Assembly (NCBI GenBank): GCA_039800165.1
Contig: JBDLRH010000042.1
Coordinates: 8,830 to 72,829 of the forward strand
From: JBDLRH01 sp039800165
GTDB taxonomy: Bacteria; Pseudomonadota; Gammaproteobacteria; Burkholderiales; Burkholderiaceae_C
Length of the DNA stretch: 64,000 nucleotides
Direction of reading: 5' to 3'
The position numbers and the translations under genes were made by a program. The notes beneath the pieces were generated by a model. That model saw only the letters and a program-made list of their open reading frames with translations. It did no database searches and was not told the origin of the DNA. Below are positions 18,715-27,588 of the stretch, in pieces (within the stretch, counting starts at the first letter, position 1; each line of letters begins with the position of its first letter).

Positions 18715-18884
18715 GGCGGGCCGGCGCGGCGCCGGTCTCGGTTGGGGTGGGTCGGGGGCGATGCGAACACGCAGGGCGCCTGCCGGGGGCGGCGCACTAG
18801 AATTCAGGCCTCGATTTTACGGCGTGGCCTGCCCGCACAGGCCCGAGCCCGGGTGGCTTGGGCGCGGCTCCGGTCCCAAAGCGC

Positions 18885-19958
18885 ATGCCCGTGTCCCCAC
18901 TGCAAAAACGCGCCGCCACCTGGCTGGGCATTGCCGTTGCCGCGGCGGTGCTGCTGTGGCTGCTGGCGCCGGTGCTCACGCCCTTTGTGGTGGCTGCGGT
19001 GCTGGCCTATGCGCTCGCGCCGCTGGTCGACCGGCTCGACCGCGCCCACGGCGGCATGCTGCCGCGCCTGGTGGCGGTGCTGGTGGCCGAGGTGCTGGTC
19101 ATCGCCGCGGTGCTGGGCGTGGTGCTGCTGATCGTGCCGATCGTGGCGCAGGAACTGCCGCGGCTGCGCCAGCAGGTGCCTGCGCTGTTCGAGGCGCTCA
19201 AGACCGGCCTGCAGCCGCTGGCCGCGCAGTGGGGTCTGAACCTGGCCCTTGACCTGGACAGCCTGCGCACGCGGCTGCTGGACTACCTGAACGCCAACTG
19301 GCAGGACAGCCTGATGTCGCTGCTGGCGTCGGTCAAGCTCGGCGGCAGCTTCGCGCTGGCGCTGATCGGCAACGCGCTGCTGATTCCGGTGGCGCTGTTC
19401 TACCTGCTGCTGGATTGGGACGGCATGCTCGACCGCCTGCGCGGCCTGATCCCGCCGCGCCTGCGCGCCAGCGTCGAATCCTTCACCACCGAATGCGACC
19501 ATGTGCTTGGCCAGTACCTGCGCGGCCAGCTGCTGGTGATGCTGGCGATGGCGGTGTTCTTCAGCATCGGGCTGTCGCTGTTCGGGCTGGATGTGGCGCT
19601 GCCGGTGGGTGTGTTCACCGGCCTCGCGATGTTCGTGCCCTACCTTGGCTTTGGCGCGGGGCTGCTGCTGGCAACGCTGGCCGGCCTGCTGCAGTTCGCA
19701 TCGGTCAAGGCGCTGCTGATGGTGGCGGTGGTGTTCGGCCTCGGGCAGCTGCTGGAGAGCCTGGTGCTCACGCCACGACTGGTGGGCCAGCGCATCGGGC
19801 TGCATCCGCTGGCGGTGATCTTCGCGCTGCTGGCCTTTGGCCAGCTGTTCGGTTTGGTCGGGGTGCTGGTGGCGCTGCCGGCCAGTGCGGTGCTGCTGGT
19901 GGCGCTGCGCCGCGGGCGGGCCGAGTACCTGGACAGCCGGCTGTACCGGGACAGCTGA
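18885..19958 (+). CDS. AI-2E family transporter (PerM-like permease)
   Basis: This 357-residue polytopic membrane protein belongs to the AI-2E exporter/PerM family. There are two hydrophobic hairpins near the N-terminus (WLGIAVAAAVLLWLLAPVLTPFVVAAVLAYAL), a soluble segment, and a cluster of C-terminal helices with the family-typical LPVGVFTGLAMFVPYLGFG and GLVGVLVALPASAVL. I choose the ATG at 18885 over a TTG at 18858. Real substrates vary in this family, so autoinducer export should not be assumed. It lies 5 bases before hda, so the two are probably co-expressed. Confidence 0.88.
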   Translation: MPVSPLQKRAATWLGIAVAAAVLLWLLAPVLTPFVVAAVLAYALAPLVDRLDRAHGGMLPRLVAVLVAEVLVIAAVLGVVLLIVPIVAQELPRLRQQVPALFEALKTGLQPLAAQWGLNLALDLDSLRTRLLDYLNANWQDSLMSLLASVKLGGSFALALIGNALLIPVALFYLLLDWDGMLDRLRGLIPPRLRASVESFTTECDHVLGQYLRGQLLVMLAMAVFFSIGLSLFGLDVALPVGVFTGLAMFVPYLGFGAGLLLATLAGLLQFASVKALLMVAVVFGLGQLLESLVLTPRLVGQRIGLHPLAVIFALLAFGQLFGLVGVLVALPASAVLLVALRRGRAEYLDSRLYRDS

Positions 19959-19963
19959 AGCGC

Positions 19964-20638
19964 ATGCGTCAGATCGCGCTGGACATCGGGCTTGCGGCCG
20001 CGCCCACGCTCGAGGGCTTCTTTGCCGGGCCGAATGCGGCAGCGCTGGAGCACCTGCGGTTGTGGGTGGGCAGCACGCTGCGCTCGCCGGTGCCCACCTA
20101 CCTGTGGGGCGAAGGCGGCGGCGGCAAGACGCACCTGCTCAAGGCGGTGCGCCACGCGCTGCAGCAGCAGGGCGCGCGCTGCGGCTGGCTTGACGCGCAG
20201 ACGATGCGACCGCCCGAATTCGACGACACCTGGGCCGCAGTGCTGATGGACGAGGTGCACCTGTACACCGCCGAGCAGCAGCATGTGGCCTTCAACTGGT
20301 TCGTGAACGCGCAGACGCATCAGCGCGGCGTGCTGGCCGCCGGTGCCCTGCCGCCGGCCGACCTGCGGCTGCGCGAGGACCTGCGCACCCGGCTGGGCTG
20401 GGGCCATGTGTTCGAACTGCGGCTGCTGGGCGAAGACGAGCGCCGCGCGGTGCTGCGGCAGGCGGCGCAGTCGCGCGGCGTGGTGCTGGCCGATGACGTG
20501 ATCGACTACATGCTCAGCCGCTTCTCGCGCGACCTCGGAAGCCTGATGCAGCTGCTCGAGCAGCTTGACCTGTATGCGCTGCAGACGCAGCGCGCGATCA
20601 CGATTCCGCTGATCCGATCGATGCTGGAGAACACCTGA
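19964..20638 (+). CDS. hda: DnaA-homologous replication regulator Hda
   Basis: Hda is a DnaA-like AAA+ protein that, with the sliding clamp, promotes hydrolysis of DnaA-ATP after initiation. Evidence is a clamp-binding-like N-terminus (MRQIALDIGL), the Walker A motif GEGGGGKTHLLKA, Walker B VLMDEVHLY and the C-terminal AAA+ lid without DnaA's DNA-binding domain IV. The protein has 224 residues. The start at 19964 follows the permease stop closely. The stop overlaps the HAD-phosphatase start (TGATG). Confidence 0.93.
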   Translation: MRQIALDIGLAAAPTLEGFFAGPNAAALEHLRLWVGSTLRSPVPTYLWGEGGGGKTHLLKAVRHALQQQGARCGWLDAQTMRPPEFDDTWAAVLMDEVHLYTAEQQHVAFNWFVNAQTHQRGVLAAGALPPADLRLREDLRTRLGWGHVFELRLLGEDERRAVLRQAAQSRGVVLADDVIDYMLSRFSRDLGSLMQLLEQLDLYALQTQRAITIPLIRSMLENT

Positions 20639-21342
20639 TGAGCCGCACCGCCGGCGCCGCTGCCGACCGCCCGCGCGTGGCGCTGTTCGACCTGGACCAT
20701 ACGCTGCTGCCGATCGACTCAGACTACTCGTGGGGCGTGTTCACCACCCACATCGGCTGGACCGATCCGGTGGTCTTCAGGCAGCGCAACGACGAGTTTT
20801 ACGCCCACTACAAGGCCGGCACGCTCGACATCCACGAATACGTGCGTTTTGCGGTCGAGGCGGTGCGCATCCACGGGCCGCAGAAGGCGCAGGCTGCGCA
20901 CGAACGCTTCATGCGCGAGGTGGTACACCCGGCGCTGCATCCTTCAGCCCACGAACTGGTGGCAGCCCACCGCACGCGCGGCGAGCACACCGTGATCGTG
21001 ACCGCCACCAACGAGTTCGTGACGCGGCCGATCGCGGCGCTGTTCGAAGTGCAGGAGCTGATTGCGGTGGAGCTCGAGCGCGGCAGCGACGGCTGGATTA
21101 CCGGCGAGATCCGCGGCGTGCCGTCGGCGCGCGAGGGCAAGGTCACCCGCACAGAGCAGTGGCTGGCCGCACGCGGCTGGGCCTGGGGCGATGTGCACAG
21201 CACCTTCTACAGCGACTCGATCAACGACCTGCCGCTGCTCGAGCGGGTGAACGAGCCGGTGGCCACCAACCCCGACGAGCGCCTGCGTGCGGTCGCGCAG
21301 CAGCGCGGCTGGCGCATACTGGACCTGTTCGACAAGCAATAA
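20638..21342 (+). CDS. HAD-superfamily IB phosphatase (SerB/CicA-like)
   Basis: This 234-residue hydrolase has HAD motif I FDLDHTLLPIDSD, motif II VTATN, a Lys-containing region and motif IV YSDSINDLPLL. The subfamily is IB, with the cap inserted after motif I (WGVFTTHIGW). Members act on small phosphorylated metabolites, such as phosphoserine or histidinol phosphate; the substrate is not predictable here. The start overlaps the hda stop and the stop TAA abuts the pcnB ATG, so it is embedded in the hda-pcnB-folK operon. Confidence 0.88.
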   Translation: MSRTAGAAADRPRVALFDLDHTLLPIDSDYSWGVFTTHIGWTDPVVFRQRNDEFYAHYKAGTLDIHEYVRFAVEAVRIHGPQKAQAAHERFMREVVHPALHPSAHELVAAHRTRGEHTVIVTATNEFVTRPIAALFEVQELIAVELERGSDGWITGEIRGVPSAREGKVTRTEQWLAARGWAWGDVHSTFYSDSINDLPLLERVNEPVATNPDERLRAVAQQRGWRILDLFDKQ

Positions 21343-22974
21343 ATGATCAAGAAATTCATCGACAAGCTGCTGGGCAAGGAGGCTTCACGCAAGCCGCGCT
21401 TCGGCAAGCGAACCGAGGTCGGCCCCGAGGTGCACGGCATCGACGCGTCGCTGGTGGACGAGCGCGCGGCCAATGTGGTGCGCACCCTGCAGCAGGCGGG
21501 CTTTGAGGCCTACATCGTGGGCGGCGCGGTGCGCGACCTGCTGCTGGGCCTGCGGCCCAAGGACTTTGACGTGGCCACCGATGCCACGCCCGAGCAGGTC
21601 AAGGGCCTGTTCCGGCGCGCCTTCATCATCGGCCGGCGCTTTCGCATCGTGCATGTGGTGTTCGGCCGCGGGCGCGAGCATGAGGTGATCGAGGTCTCCA
21701 CCTTCCGCGCTTATCTGGACGCGAGCGCGGCCGAGCAGGTCAGCGGCAACGAGAAGACCAGCAAGAGCGAACTCGCCGGCATGCAGCATGCGGTGGATGC
21801 CAGCGGCCGGGTGCTGCGCGACAACGTCTGGGGCCCGCAGGAAGAAGATGCCACGCGACGCGACTTCACCATCAATGCGATGTACTACGACCCGCAGACC
21901 CAGCGGGTGGTGGACTACCACGGCGGCATCGCCGACGCGAAGAGCCGCACCATCCGCATGATCGGCGACGCGGCCGCGCGCTACCGCGAAGACCCGGTGC
22001 GCATCATCCGTGCGGCGCGCTTTGCGGCCAAGCTATCGGCGCTGGGCTTCACGCTGGAGCGCAAGACGGCGTCGGCGCTCAAGCCGGCCCTGCCGCTGCT
22101 GGCCGAAGTGCCGCAAAGCCGCCTGTTCGACGAGATGCTCAAGCTGCTGCAGACCGGCCATGCGCTGGCCAGCGTGGCGCAGCTCAAGGCGCTGGGGCTG
22201 CAGGGCATCTATCCGCTGCTGGACCTGGTGATTGCGCGTGCCGACCAGCCGTTCGTGAATGCGGCGCTGCAGGACACCGATCGCCGCGTGGGCGAGGGCA
22301 AGCCGGTGGCGCCGAGCTTCCTGCTCGCGTGCGTGCTGTGGTCTGACGTGCGCGAGGGCTGGGCGCAGCGCCAGGCGCGGCGCCTGCCGCCGTTTCCGGC
22401 GCTGCAGGAGGCGATCGACGAGGTGTTCGATGCGCGCATTGGCGATGTGTCGGGCCGCGGCAAGCTGGGCGCCGACATGCGCGAGATCTGGATGATGCAG
22501 CCGCGCTTTGACAAGCGCACCGGCAGCGGCCCCTTCAGCCTGGTGGAGCAGCCGCGCTTTCGCGCCGGCTTTGACTTCATGCGGCTGCGCGCCGATGTGG
22601 GCGAGGTGGATGTGGTGCTGGCCGACTGGTGGCAGGAGTTCAGCATTGCCAGCGACAGTGAGCGCGAGGACCTGCTGGCGCAGGTGCGCGAAGAGATGCA
22701 GCGCGCGGGCAAGGGCGGCCCCAGGCGGGTGAAGGCGGTGCGTGCGCCGGCCGATGACGCCGCGCGTGCGACGCCTGCCGATGGCGCTGCCGATGTGGCG
22801 GCATCCGCGTCTCCGCTCGGCGAGGAAGGCGCGGACGGTGACGCCGCCCCGGCGCGCAAGCGCCGCCGGCGCCGGCGCAAGCCCTCGGGCGGCGGTGGGG
22901 CGGGCGCGGGTGATGCAGCAGGTGACGGCCCGTCGGGTGGTCCGTCGGGGCGCGGGCCGTCCGACGCGGGCTGA
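21343..22974 (+). CDS. pcnB: Poly(A) polymerase I
   Basis: PcnB adds 3' A-tails to RNAs and speeds their decay. The nucleotidyltransferase core is clear: YIVGGAVRDLLLGLRPKDFDVATDATPEQV with the catalytic DFD pair, then RRDFTINAMYYDPQTQRVVDYHGG and the RNA-binding RDPVRIIRAARFAAKLGF-like block (seen as EDPVRIIRAARFAAKLSALGF). The 543 residues exceed the E. coli protein mainly through a low-complexity Ala/Gly/Arg tail with a run of arginines (RKRRRRRRK), probably an RNA-binding extension. The gene begins directly after the HAD stop codon. Confidence 0.96.
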   Translation: MIKKFIDKLLGKEASRKPRFGKRTEVGPEVHGIDASLVDERAANVVRTLQQAGFEAYIVGGAVRDLLLGLRPKDFDVATDATPEQVKGLFRRAFIIGRRFRIVHVVFGRGREHEVIEVSTFRAYLDASAAEQVSGNEKTSKSELAGMQHAVDASGRVLRDNVWGPQEEDATRRDFTINAMYYDPQTQRVVDYHGGIADAKSRTIRMIGDAAARYREDPVRIIRAARFAAKLSALGFTLERKTASALKPALPLLAEVPQSRLFDEMLKLLQTGHALASVAQLKALGLQGIYPLLDLVIARADQPFVNAALQDTDRRVGEGKPVAPSFLLACVLWSDVREGWAQRQARRLPPFPALQEAIDEVFDARIGDVSGRGKLGADMREIWMMQPRFDKRTGSGPFSLVEQPRFRAGFDFMRLRADVGEVDVVLADWWQEFSIASDSEREDLLAQVREEMQRAGKGGPRRVKAVRAPADDAARATPADGAADVAASASPLGEEGADGDAAPARKRRRRRRKPSGGGGAGAGDAAGDGPSGGPSGRGPSDAG

Positions 22975-22989
22975 ACCTCACGCCAGGCC

Positions 22990-23463
22990 TTGAAGCCGCT
23001 GCGCATGGTGCAGGCCTTCGTCGGCATCGGTGCCAACCTGGGCGACGCGCAGGCGGCGGTGCGGCAGGCGCTGCGCGACATCGCAGCGCTGCCGGGCACG
23101 CGGCTGGTGCAGGCGTCTTCGCTATGGCGCAGCGAACCGGTCGACGCCAGCGGGCCAGACTTCATCAATGCGGTTGCCGAGGTCGAGACCGCACTCGACG
23201 CGCACGCGCTGCTGGATCAGCTGCAGGCGCTGGAGACGCGCGCCGGGCGCGAGCGACCGTGGCCGAATGCGCCGCGCACGCTGGATCTGGACCTGCTGTT
23301 CCATGGCGATGCGTGCATCGACACCGCCACGCTCACGCTGCCCCATCCGCGCTGGACGCAGCGCGCGTTTGTGCTGCGGCCGCTCGCCGAGGTTGCGCCG
23401 CAGCGGGTGAGCGCGCAGCAGTTGCAGGCGGTCGCCGCCCAGCGCATCGAGCGGCTGGGCTGA
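22990..23463 (+). CDS. folK: 2-amino-4-hydroxy-6-hydroxymethyldihydropteridine pyrophosphokinase
   Basis: FolK transfers pyrophosphate from ATP to the pterin alcohol in folate synthesis. It shows FVGIGANLGDAQAAVRQAL, SLWRSEPVD, the catalytic-loop PNAPRTLDLDLLFHGD and the LPHPRWTQRAFVLRPLAE block. The protein has about 157 residues from a TTG at 22990, or 152 from the ATG at 23005; the ATG start is equally credible. It is the last gene of the permease-hda-HAD-pcnB-folK run and is convergent with the cytochrome gene. Confidence 0.95.
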   Translation: MKPLRMVQAFVGIGANLGDAQAAVRQALRDIAALPGTRLVQASSLWRSEPVDASGPDFINAVAEVETALDAHALLDQLQALETRAGRERPWPNAPRTLDLDLLFHGDACIDTATLTLPHPRWTQRAFVLRPLAEVAPQRVSAQQLQAVAAQRIERLG

Positions 23464-23494
23464 AGATGCGTCAGCGCATCAGCGCCTCAACCCA

Positions 23495-25465
23495 TCAGCG
23501 CGGCGGTACCTCGCGCAGCTGCTGGACCTGCAGTTCGGTGACTGGTGGCGCGTTGTTGCCCCACTGGGTGCGGATGTGCGTCAGCACTGCAGCCAGTTCG
23601 GTATCGCTGAAGTTCAGCACATAGGGCGGCATGCCCAGGGGCCGTGGCTGCCCTGCGGTTGCAGGCGCAAAGCCACCGTACAGCACCACTTGCAGCAGGT
23701 TGGACGGATCGTGCAGCGTGACCGCGCGGTTGCCTGCCAGGCGCGGGTAGCCCACCGCGCCGTTAGGCGACGACGCCCCTTGCCCGCGCTCGCCATGGCA
23801 TTGCGCGCAATGTTCCTCGTAGCGCTTGGCGCCCAGCGAGCGCAGGGCGGGCGTCACCGCATTGGCGGCGGCAGACGGTGATACCGGTGACCCGGCAGAT
23901 GTCGGCGATGCATGGCGCGGCAGCTCGCGCAGGTAGGCGGCCATCGCACGCAGGTCGGCTTCGCCCAGGTGCTGCGTGCCGTGCAGCACCGCCTCGGCCA
24001 TCGGGCCAAGCACCGATGCGTGCGGGTTGCGGCCGGTGTGCAGCAGCGCCACCGTGTCGTCGATGCTCCAGCCCTGCGCACCGCCTTCGCGCACATCGGC
24101 CAGCGACGGTGCATACCAGCGCTGTGCATCCATGCGCCCGCCACGCAGGGCGGGTGCGTCTTGCAGGGCGCCCCAGCGGTTGCGCGGCGCATGGCATTCG
24201 GCGCAATGACCCAGCGTGCGCACCAGATACGCGCCGCGGTTCCATTCGGCGCTGCGCCGTGAATCGGCCTCGACGCGCTGCGGCTCGAAGTACAGCGCCC
24301 GCCAGGCCCACAGCGCTGCCTGCGTGCTGTAGGGCCAGCGCAGCGCATGCGGCCGGTTGGCCTGCCGTACCGGCTGCAGGCTCATCAGGTAGGCATGCAG
24401 CGCATCGGAGTCGGCGCGGGTGATGCCGCTGTAGCTGGTGTACGGAAACGCGGGGTAGAGCAGGCGCCCGTCGCGCGAGCGGCCCTCGCGCATGGCGCGC
24501 CAGAAGTCATCGGCGCTCCAGCGGCCGATGCCGGTGTCGGCGTCGGGGGTGAGGTTGCCCGCATGCACCGTGCCAAAGGGCGTTTCGATGCCGCGTCCTC
24601 CTGCCCAGGGCGCACCGCCGCGCGCGGTGTGGCAGGCCATGCAGTTGCCCGCACGCGCCAGATACGCCCCGCGTTCGACGAGCGAGGCGCCCGGCCCGCG
24701 GGCGGATGGCGCAGCAGGCGGTGCGGACACAGCGGGGGTGGCTGGCGCGGGGCGCGTTGTTTCCTTCAGCACGCTGCCGCAGCGCATCGGTGGCGGCTCG
24801 GGCAGGCGATCGGCCGCGCGCGAGGGCTTGGGCACCGGCTGCGCCGCCAGCCAGCTGGCCACCGCATTCAGGTCGGCCAGGGGGAGCCGCTGCACGATCT
24901 GCGCCATGCAGTCGGGGGCGTGCGCCTTGCGCTGGCCGGTCTGCCATGCGCCGAGCTGGCTGTTGAGGTAGTCGCGCGGCAGGCCCAGCAGCGCTGGCGT
25001 GGCCGGCTGTGCGCCCATCAGCGCCTTGCCGTGGCAGGCGGCGCAGGCAGGCACCTGCCGTGTGGCATCGCCGCGCAAGGCCAGCTGTTCGCCGCGCTGC
25101 AAGGTGCGCGCATCCACGCCGCTGGCCGGTGAGGGCGGCGAGTAGGGCAGGTCCAGCGCGGCGAAGTGCTGCGCGATCTCCATCAGGTAGTCATCGCCCA
25201 GCGGCTCGAGCAGCCGCGCCATCAGGCCGTAGTGGCGCTGCCCGTCGCGAAAGTTCAGCAGCTGGTGGTACAGGTAGCCCGCAGGCTTGCCGGCGATGCG
25301 CGGGTAGTAGCCATCGGGCCCGGCACGGCCCTGCTCGCCGTGGCACGCGGTGCAGGCCAGCATGCGCTGAGCCATGGTGTCCTCGACACGGGCTGGCGCT
25401 GCCGCGGCCAGCGCGGCCCACGCCAGGCACAGTGCGGCCAGCGCGCGTTGCAGCACCCCCTTCAT
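23495..25465 (-). CDS. Periplasmic pentahaem cytochrome c
   Basis: From the ATG at 25465 (656 residues) there is a signal peptide, then five CxxCH haem sites: CTACH (about residue 38), CAACH, CMACH, CAECH and CAQCH. The first two sites lie in a cytochrome c4-like pair of domains. The last three sit in an arrangement like the three-haem cytochrome subunits of membrane-bound alcohol and gluconate dehydrogenases. No dehydrogenase gene is adjacent, so it may work as a stand-alone electron carrier or with a partner elsewhere. It follows the Nudix gene by 7 bases. The donor and acceptor are unknown. Confidence 0.85.
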   Translation of the reverse strand: MKGVLQRALAALCLAWAALAAAAPARVEDTMAQRMLACTACHGEQGRAGPDGYYPRIAGKPAGYLYHQLLNFRDGQRHYGLMARLLEPLGDDYLMEIAQHFAALDLPYSPPSPASGVDARTLQRGEQLALRGDATRQVPACAACHGKALMGAQPATPALLGLPRDYLNSQLGAWQTGQRKAHAPDCMAQIVQRLPLADLNAVASWLAAQPVPKPSRAADRLPEPPPMRCGSVLKETTRPAPATPAVSAPPAAPSARGPGASLVERGAYLARAGNCMACHTARGGAPWAGGRGIETPFGTVHAGNLTPDADTGIGRWSADDFWRAMREGRSRDGRLLYPAFPYTSYSGITRADSDALHAYLMSLQPVRQANRPHALRWPYSTQAALWAWRALYFEPQRVEADSRRSAEWNRGAYLVRTLGHCAECHAPRNRWGALQDAPALRGGRMDAQRWYAPSLADVREGGAQGWSIDDTVALLHTGRNPHASVLGPMAEAVLHGTQHLGEADLRAMAAYLRELPRHASPTSAGSPVSPSAAANAVTPALRSLGAKRYEEHCAQCHGERGQGASSPNGAVGYPRLAGNRAVTLHDPSNLLQVVLYGGFAPATAGQPRPLGMPPYVLNFSDTELAAVLTHIRTQWGNNAPPVTELQVQQLREVPPR

Positions 25466-25472
25466 CGCGGGC

Positions 25473-26360
25473 TCAGGCAAAGAACGCTTCGAACCCGTCC
25501 AGTGGCTCGAAGCGGCCGTTCACATAGCGCAGCCGCGTCGGGCCGGGCAGGGCGCGCGCGGTCAGCGGATGCGCCGCATCGCCCGGGTAGCAGACATGGC
25601 GGATGCCGTCGATGTCCACGGCCTCGGGCTGGATGACTGGCGGTGTGCGCGTCAGGGCCTCGGCCAGCACGCTGGCGGTGCCGGTGTGATGCGCGAGGTG
25701 CGCCAGGCTCATGATCTGCGGCGGCGCCAGCGGCAGTTCGTCGCGCCAGTAGCGCTCGAGCGCGGCGCGCGGCGTGATCCACAGGCTTTCGGTGGCTTCG
25801 CGGCCGTCGTGCACCGCGGTCTGGCCGGCGGGCGCCACCGCCACGAAGAAGCGGGTGTCAAAGCGCTTTTGCATCAGCGACGGTCGCTTGGGCGTGATCC
25901 AGCGCGACCACGGATGCACCGCGGCGGTGTGCAGCGTCAGGCCCAGCAGGCCCAGGATCTCCTGCAGGGCATGGCCCTCGCGCAGCAGCGATGTTGCCCG
26001 TTGCGCGTCGACCGCGGCACCGCCTGCGTGCGAGGCCAGCAGCACGCCGCATTCCTCGAAAGCCTCGCGCAGCGCAGCCACATATAGCGCCACCGCGGTA
26101 TCCACCGCGATGTCGGCCTCGCCCATGTGGCGGTGCAGGGTGTCGGGCGCCTGGTCGAGGTGGCGCTCTGCATCGATCTCGGCATCGTCGCGGTCGACCT
26201 TGCCACCGGGAAACACATACGCGCCGCCCAGCACATCCGACTGCCCGTGGCGCTTCATCAGGAACACCTCCAGCCCGGCATCGGCGTCGCGCAGCAGCAC
26301 CACGGTGGATGCGTCGCGGATCGGCGCGCTGGACTCTTCGAGGTTGAGGGTCAGGGTCAT
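25473..26360 (-). CDS. Nudix hydrolase family protein
   Basis: This 295-residue protein begins STVVLLRDADAGLEVFLMKRH and continues GAYVFPGGKVDRDD and AALREAFEECGVLLA. Together these form the Nudix pattern (Gx5Ex7REUxEExGU), here stretched by an insert of about 30 residues between the glycine and the REAFEE part. That layout is typical of the NUDT7/NUDT19-like group acting on CoA derivatives or other nucleoside diphosphates. The ATG at 26360 is chosen because the longer reading has no family similarity. The substrate is uncertain. Confidence 0.82.
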   Translation of the reverse strand: MTLTLNLEESSAPIRDASTVVLLRDADAGLEVFLMKRHGQSDVLGGAYVFPGGKVDRDDAEIDAERHLDQAPDTLHRHMGEADIAVDTAVALYVAALREAFEECGVLLASHAGGAAVDAQRATSLLREGHALQEILGLLGLTLHTAAVHPWSRWITPKRPSLMQKRFDTRFFVAVAPAGQTAVHDGREATESLWITPRAALERYWRDELPLAPPQIMSLAHLAHHTGTASVLAEALTRTPPVIQPEAVDIDGIRHVCYPGDAAHPLTARALPGPTRLRYVNGRFEPLDGFEAFFA

Positions 26361-26551
26361 GGGCAGATGGCAGAGTGTGGTGCGATCAGTTTGGTGCGGC
26401 TGGCGGCACAATCCACGCGGCGGCACGCGCTCATGTGCGGTGGCGTGCCGCAGGGCCGATCAATGGCAGCGAGGTTAGCAGCCTGTCGCGTGGCGCACGA
26501 TCACGCACCGGACAGCGCCGCGCACGCAGCCGGCGAAACGGACCCAACAGA

Positions 26552-26578
26552 CGAAACGAACGAAGCGAACGAAACGCA
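26552..26578. repeat. Three imperfect 9-bp direct repeats
   Basis: CGAAACGAA, CGAAGCGAA and CGAAACGCA follow each other in the leader of the SDR gene, just before the AAGAGGA ribosome-binding site. They are probably a small tandem expansion; no regulator can be named. Confidence 0.6.
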
Positions 26579-26592
26579 AGAGGACCGACCCC

Positions 26593-27507
26593 ATGACAAC
26601 CCCCATCGACTTCACGGGCCGCGTGGCCATCGTCACTGGCGCAGGCGGCGGCCTGGGCAAGCAGCATGCGCTGGCACTCGCCCGGCGCGGCGCCAGGGTG
26701 GTGATCAACGACCTGGGCGGCGCGGTGGACGGCAGCGGCGGCTCGGTCAGCGCAGCGCAGGCGGTGGTGGACGAGATCCGCGCGGCCGGCGGCGAGGCGA
26801 TCGCCAACGGCGCATCGGTCACCGACTTTGCCGCGGTGCAGGCGATGGTGCAGCAGGCGATGGACACGTGGGGGCGTGTGGACGTGCTCGTCAACAACGC
26901 CGGCATCCTGCGCGACAAGAGCTTCGGCAAGATGGAGCTGGCTGATTTCCGCCTGGTGATGGACGTTCACCTGATGGGCGCGGTGCATTGCACCAAGGCG
27001 GTGTGGCCGATCATGACCGCGCAGAAGTACGGCCGCATCGTGATGACCACCTCGTCCAGCGGCCTGTACGGCAACTTCGGCCAGGCCAATTACGGTGCGG
27101 CCAAGATGGCGCTGGTCGGGCTGATGCAGACGCTGTCGATCGAAGGCGCAAAGCACGACATCCGCGTGAACTGCCTCGCGCCGACGGCGGCCACCCGCAT
27201 GACCGAGGGCCTGATGCCCGACGAGGTGCTGCGCGCACTGGACCCCGCGGCGGTGGTGCCGGCGATGCTGGTGATGGCCAGCGAGCATGCGCCCAACCGC
27301 ACCGTGCTGTGCGCAGGCGCCGGCAGCTTTGAGGCGGCGCAGGTCACGCTCACGCGCGGCGTGCACCTGGGCACCGGCGAGCAGGTGCCCGAAGCGCTGC
27401 TGGCGCGCCTGGCCGAGGTGACGGCACGCGAAGGCGACCAGGTGCCGCAGTCGGGCAGCGCGCAGGGCGCCAACGAGGTGCAGCTGGCGCTGGCCGCGCG
27501 CAAGTAG
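26593..27507 (+). CDS. SDR-family (3R)-hydroxyacyl-CoA dehydrogenase-like oxidoreductase
   Basis: This 304-residue short-chain dehydrogenase has the cofactor motif VTGAGGGLGKQHALAL, NNAGILRDKSF, catalytic Ser and Tyr-x3-Lys in SSSGLYGNFGQANYGAAK, and the region VNCLAPTAATRMT. The DLGGAVDGSGGS insert and overall look match the dehydrogenase domain of peroxisomal multifunctional enzyme type 2, so a fatty-acyl-CoA role is the best guess. AAGAGGA lies 9-10 bases upstream of the ATG. It stands alone between the divergent Nudix gene and gshA. Confidence 0.88.
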   Translation: MTTPIDFTGRVAIVTGAGGGLGKQHALALARRGARVVINDLGGAVDGSGGSVSAAQAVVDEIRAAGGEAIANGASVTDFAAVQAMVQQAMDTWGRVDVLVNNAGILRDKSFGKMELADFRLVMDVHLMGAVHCTKAVWPIMTAQKYGRIVMTTSSSGLYGNFGQANYGAAKMALVGLMQTLSIEGAKHDIRVNCLAPTAATRMTEGLMPDEVLRALDPAAVVPAMLVMASEHAPNRTVLCAGAGSFEAAQVTLTRGVHLGTGEQVPEALLARLAEVTAREGDQVPQSGSAQGANEVQLALAARK

Positions 27508-27588
27508 CCCTACCACAACGACGCCATTCGTGCACGGGGCGGCCGTGTTACCTTCGCCGCCCCCATCCGGCAAGTGCAGCGCACGAAC

